From assembly GCA_049514215.1 (NCBI GenBank), contig JBEKVI010000039.1, positions 1 to 64,000 on the forward strand: a stretch of DNA of 64,000 nt, given 5' to 3'. This document shows, piece by piece, positions 61,350 to 64,000 of the stretch. The DNA is from BOG-994 sp049514215. GTDB taxonomy: Bacteria; Pseudomonadota; Gammaproteobacteria; Burkholderiales; Burkholderiaceae_D. A program made the position numbers and the translations under genes. The notes under the pieces are model-generated. The model saw nothing but the letters and a program-made list of their open reading frames with translations, had not been told where the DNA came from and made no database searches. The stretch's first letter is position 1, and every line of letters begins with the position of its first letter.

Positions 61350-64000
61350 TCGTCTTCGGCGAGCACGTGATGGCCCTCGCTGTGCTCGCCATCGTCCTCG
61401 TCGTCGCAGCAGTCATTGCAGCCGTGCGAGCAGCAGGGATCGCAGGAGTGTTTGGCACAGTGTCCGCGCCGGCAATCCTCGCAGCCTTTGGACCCGCATC
61501 CGGCATCCCACTGGGTATAGGCAAGCATCTCCAGCACCTTCACAGGCGTGTGCGGATCGTCACTATGGATGACGAGGTCGCACGAACGCGGACACTTCTC
61601 CTCGGCCTTGTAGCGGATCACCAGAGCCAGGCATGATCCCGGATGCAGCGTCGCGGGGAAGGGATTGTTCACCAGTCGCCAATAGCGGCTCTTGCGACGA
61701 AACGCCACACTCGTGACCTTAAGTTCGCATTCCCCGACGTTGCATAGCGACAGGGTGCGCTCGGCGCAGGTGCACGCGGGGATGCCTCCGAAACAGGCCG
61801 AACCCGTGACGACGAGCCGACCTGCCGGCGCCTCGCCCGTGACGGCGACGGATTCAGGACTGGTCGGATCGTTGCTTGCGATCGTCAGGGTGCCCGACTT
61901 GGCCCCATGACTGGTGGGCTGAAATCGGATCGGAAGGGATATTGCTTCTCCGGGGGCGATCACGATCGGATAGGAGACGACTTCAGGTGGCAGAAAGTCG
62001 CTCGACGAACTGGTGATGTGCGTAATCGCAAGAGGGCAATGGCCGCTGTTGCTCACGACCAGGGGCGCATCTTTGAAGCCGCCCACGCACACCGCGCCGA
62101 AGGAGCCGGTGTCGGCCATCGCGAGCACGAGCCTTGGTGCCGGCGCAAACCCGATTACGGCGACATCGTCTACGCCGAGCAGGGTGTTGCTGAAGATCTG
62201 GATGATGCCGCTGTGAACCCCCCGGGATTTTGGCCGAAACCGGATCACAAGATCCATCGAGTCGCCCGCAGCGATCGCAAGCGGATAGCCGGCGGTCGGG
62301 ACGATGAAATCGGGCGAACTCGAGGTGATGTCCGAGATCAGCATCAAGGCGAATCCGGTGTTGTTGATCGTGAGGATCTGGTCGCGAAACGAGTCCACGC
62401 AGACCTCGCCAAAGTTGCCGTGTTCGGCGATCGCGGTGACGATGATGGGAACGGGCGCAAGCGCAGCCAGTAGCCTAAAGCCGTTGATGCTGCCCCAGCC
62501 CGTGCACGCGTCCCATCCGGGCCCAGCCACGTAGACTGGAGCGTCGATGGGAGGATTACCGGACTCGTTGTTTCCGAAACGCACGTCATGGCAGATCGAC
62601 GTTCCCAGTTCGTAGAACGTCGGATTGAGAAAGCCGACGTTCCGCCCTAAGAGTTTGACGATCACCGCGACCAATCCGGCATAAAGCGGAGCAACGAGGC
62701 TCGTGCCCACAAAGTCGTAATGGCCCGGACCGCCCGCGCCTGCGAAAAAGAAGCCGTTCATGCCGATCATGCCCGCAACATCTGGCACGCCGCGCCGCGG
62801 GTTGCCATCGTTTTTGGAGATCGGATGCACGCCGCCTGCCGTTTGGTACAGCGGGACGGGGAAATTGTCGCTCACCCCACCGCCTGTGGCAGCGAACGGA
62901 AAATCGTCAAACAGCGAGGCGACGTGGGCATCGCTCCAGACGAATTCCTTGAACTGTATGGGGGGCGCCGTGATGTCGCCCACGATAGTGCCACCACAGG
63001 CCGTCGACCAGGGATCGGCATTCGGATAGCTCACATGACAGTGACCATCGAGAATGGTATTGGCCGAACCCCAGTCGCCGATCGCCATGAATACCGTGAT
63101 GCCCCGCACCGCCGCCGTACGCAGATGATGCGAGAGAACAAAGGCGACTGTGCCCGGAGTCGCATAGTGGCCGATGCGCGAGGCATCGTCACCAAAAGAG
63201 AGCAGCCAGCTGGCCGTGAGGACCGAAGGAGGGTTGTCTCCCACGTGAGGAAAGAGGGCTCGATTGAGGAAGGCCTCCCACCCGGCTTCCGAATTCTCCG
63301 TGAAGTAGACATTGATGTTGGCGCCCTGCGCGATCGCGGCTGCGATCGAGACGTCGATCCCGCATTCGCCCACGGCCGGTGTGGGGGAGGTTGTGACCAG
63401 CGCGCCGTTGTTGCCGTAGGTGATGAGACCGACCTTTAATCCGATATCGGTCAAAACCGGGTTGGTCTGATACGCCGGAGGCAAACTTGCGATGAACGAA
63501 AAGATGTCCGAATGCAGGTAGGCGGCGCCAGAAGCGGCGTCTTCGAAGATGCCAATCGTGGTCCCGACAGCGCCGGTGTTCGGAAAGCTGTACACCTCTC
63601 CTACGACCTGGGGCGAAAGGTAGGCCGCTCCCGGGGGATCTCCGGTTCCCACACCAGCCGGGCCGCCGATCTTGCGATTGTCGAGTCCGAGGACTGCCGT
63701 GATGACATCAACGAGGGCGCCCGGAACAAAGAGTGGACCGTCAAAGCCATGGTGCACCTCTTCGGCGGCTTGAGCCGGGGTCGCGTCTTGCGCATCGCCT
63801 GACCGGCGCGGCCGGTGTACTGAACTTAACGGGGAGCGATACCAATGCAGGGTGACCCCGAAGGCCGCGTTGATCTTGCCCACCGGCCCTTCGACGACGA
63901 CACGGCGCCGTCCGGCGTCGCTCTCGAGGATCTGCAGACCCTTGGACTTCGCGAAGTCTTCGATCGCGCGCACATCTTCCTCGGCCGAACCGTACTGGCG
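61346..64000 (-). CDS. Sedolisin (S53) peptidase with ASH-like repeats and Cys/His-rich tail (5' end outside window)
   Basis: The gene runs past the right edge; about 884 residues are visible. First, the end of a propeptide (YGSAEEDVRAIEDFAKSKG, then VHHGFDGPLF as the likely junction). Then the S53 catalytic domain: Glu-Asp pair in VGECGIDVSIAAAIAQ, oxyanion Asp in AIGDWGSAN, Ser in VGTSLVAPLYAGL, and Ca-site GWDACTGWGSING. Three beta domains of the ASH/choice-of-anchor-D type follow (GNFGEVCVDSFRDQIL, GSFGAVCVGGFKDAPL, then a Cys-rich third). The last 50 residues hold 10 Cys and 6 His, with acidic runs. An acid-active, secreted peptidase is likely. Confidence 0.88.
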   Translation of the reverse strand, partial: RQYGSAEEDVRAIEDFAKSKGLQILESDAGRRRVVVEGPVGKINAAFGVTLHWYRSPLSSVHRPRRSGDAQDATPAQAAEEVHHGFDGPLFVPGALVDVITAVLGLDNRKIGGPAGVGTGDPPGAAYLSPQVVGEVYSFPNTGAVGTTIGIFEDAASGAAYLHSDIFSFIASLPPAYQTNPVLTDIGLKVGLITYGNNGALVTTSPTPAVGECGIDVSIAAAIAQGANINVYFTENSEAGWEAFLNRALFPHVGDNPPSVLTASWLLSFGDDASRIGHYATPGTVAFVLSHHLRTAAVRGITVFMAIGDWGSANTILDGHCHVSYPNADPWSTACGGTIVGDITAPPIQFKEFVWSDAHVASLFDDFPFAATGGGVSDNFPVPLYQTAGGVHPISKNDGNPRRGVPDVAGMIGMNGFFFAGAGGPGHYDFVGTSLVAPLYAGLVAVIVKLLGRNVGFLNPTFYELGTSICHDVRFGNNESGNPPIDAPVYVAGPGWDACTGWGSINGFRLLAALAPVPIIVTAIAEHGNFGEVCVDSFRDQILTINNTGFALMLISDITSSSPDFIVPTAGYPLAIAAGDSMDLVIRFRPKSRGVHSGIIQIFSNTLLGVDDVAVIGFAPAPRLVLAMADTGSFGAVCVGGFKDAPLVVSNSGHCPLAITHITSSSSDFLPPEVVSYPIVIAPGEAISLPIRFQPTSHGAKSGTLTIASNDPTSPESVAVTGEAPAGRLVVTGSACFGGIPACTCAERTLSLCNVGECELKVTSVAFRRKSRYWRLVNNPFPATLHPGSCLALVIRYKAEEKCPRSCDLVIHSDDPHTPVKVLEMLAYTQWDAGCGSKGCEDCRRGHCAKHSCDPCCSHGCNDCCDDEDDGEHSEGHHVLAEDD

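Noticed and set aside
1..64000. CRISPR arrays, tRNA/rRNA genes, insertion sequences or prophage.
   Set aside because: No regular spaced repeats, no cloverleaf or rRNA motifs, and no transposase or integrase seen in either strand.

Overview
The window (64 kb, clearly high G+C) is a piece of a bacterial chromosome, most likely from a betaproteobacterium of the Burkholderiales type. Three things point that way. The chemoreceptor has the signalling-domain wording typical of that group and sits behind a sigma-28 promoter. There is a pair of very small DUF3563-like proteins. Bacterioferritin and its ferredoxin form a Fur-controlled pair. The assignment is an inference from protein style, not from a marker gene. 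I see no rRNA, tRNA, CRISPR array, phage or insertion sequence.

Layout. 1-6 kb: an SDR and a glutathione transferase on the minus strand, a secreted histidine phosphatase, a DHA2-type drug exporter, a small unknown protein and an exported GH79-like glycosidase. 6-13 kb: an ABC exporter, a response regulator/histidine kinase pair with overlapping ends, an aldo-keto reductase, a ROK sugar kinase and a secreted unknown protein. 13-22 kb: a chemoreceptor with a FliA promoter, a cardiolipin-synthase-like PLD lipoprotein, a small unknown protein, an M1-type metallopeptidase coupled to a membrane protein, and a beta-lactamase-fold hydrolase. 23-33 kb is an accessory-looking stretch: GFA-type and DUF6151 zinc proteins, a GNAT acetyltransferase, a flavin monooxygenase, a giant cyclase/ATPase/TPR regulator coupled to an orphan periplasmic binding protein, an MFS carrier and a lone TOPRIM protein.

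33-44 kb: a duplicated-domain lipoprotein, a SHOCT-PspC protein, a YqhA membrane protein, an intrinsic terminator with no matching gene, a secreted protein, Fur-box bfd followed by bfr, a disulfide-reductase flavoenzyme, a DedA protein, an SDR and GST, and a CPA1 Na+/H+ antiporter divergent from a DsbA-like thioredoxin. 44-51 kb: a cNMP-domain thioredoxin-reductase-like gene broken by an internal deletion, a YbjQ protein, two unknown membrane proteins, an ArsR regulator plus Old Yellow Enzyme operon with a clear palindromic operator, tandem DUF3563-like small proteins, and an exported alpha/beta hydrolase. 52-64 kb: an ABC exporter, PRC-barrel and MFS operon; a glycogen-debranching-type glucosidase divergent from a GT4 glycosyltransferase and an MFS sugar carrier; and the 3' part of a sedolisin (S53) peptidase with three ASH-like repeats and a Cys/His-rich tail.

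Themes: electrophile and redox defence (two GSTs, SDRs, Old Yellow Enzyme, disulfide reductases, thioredoxin), iron storage, export, and carbohydrate handling. The strongest leads for unusual biology are the cyclase/ATPase/TPR plus binding-protein pair, the ArsR-OYE operon with a probably leaderless message, the orphan terminator near 36.3 kb, the tandem DUF3563-like genes, and the S53 tail.
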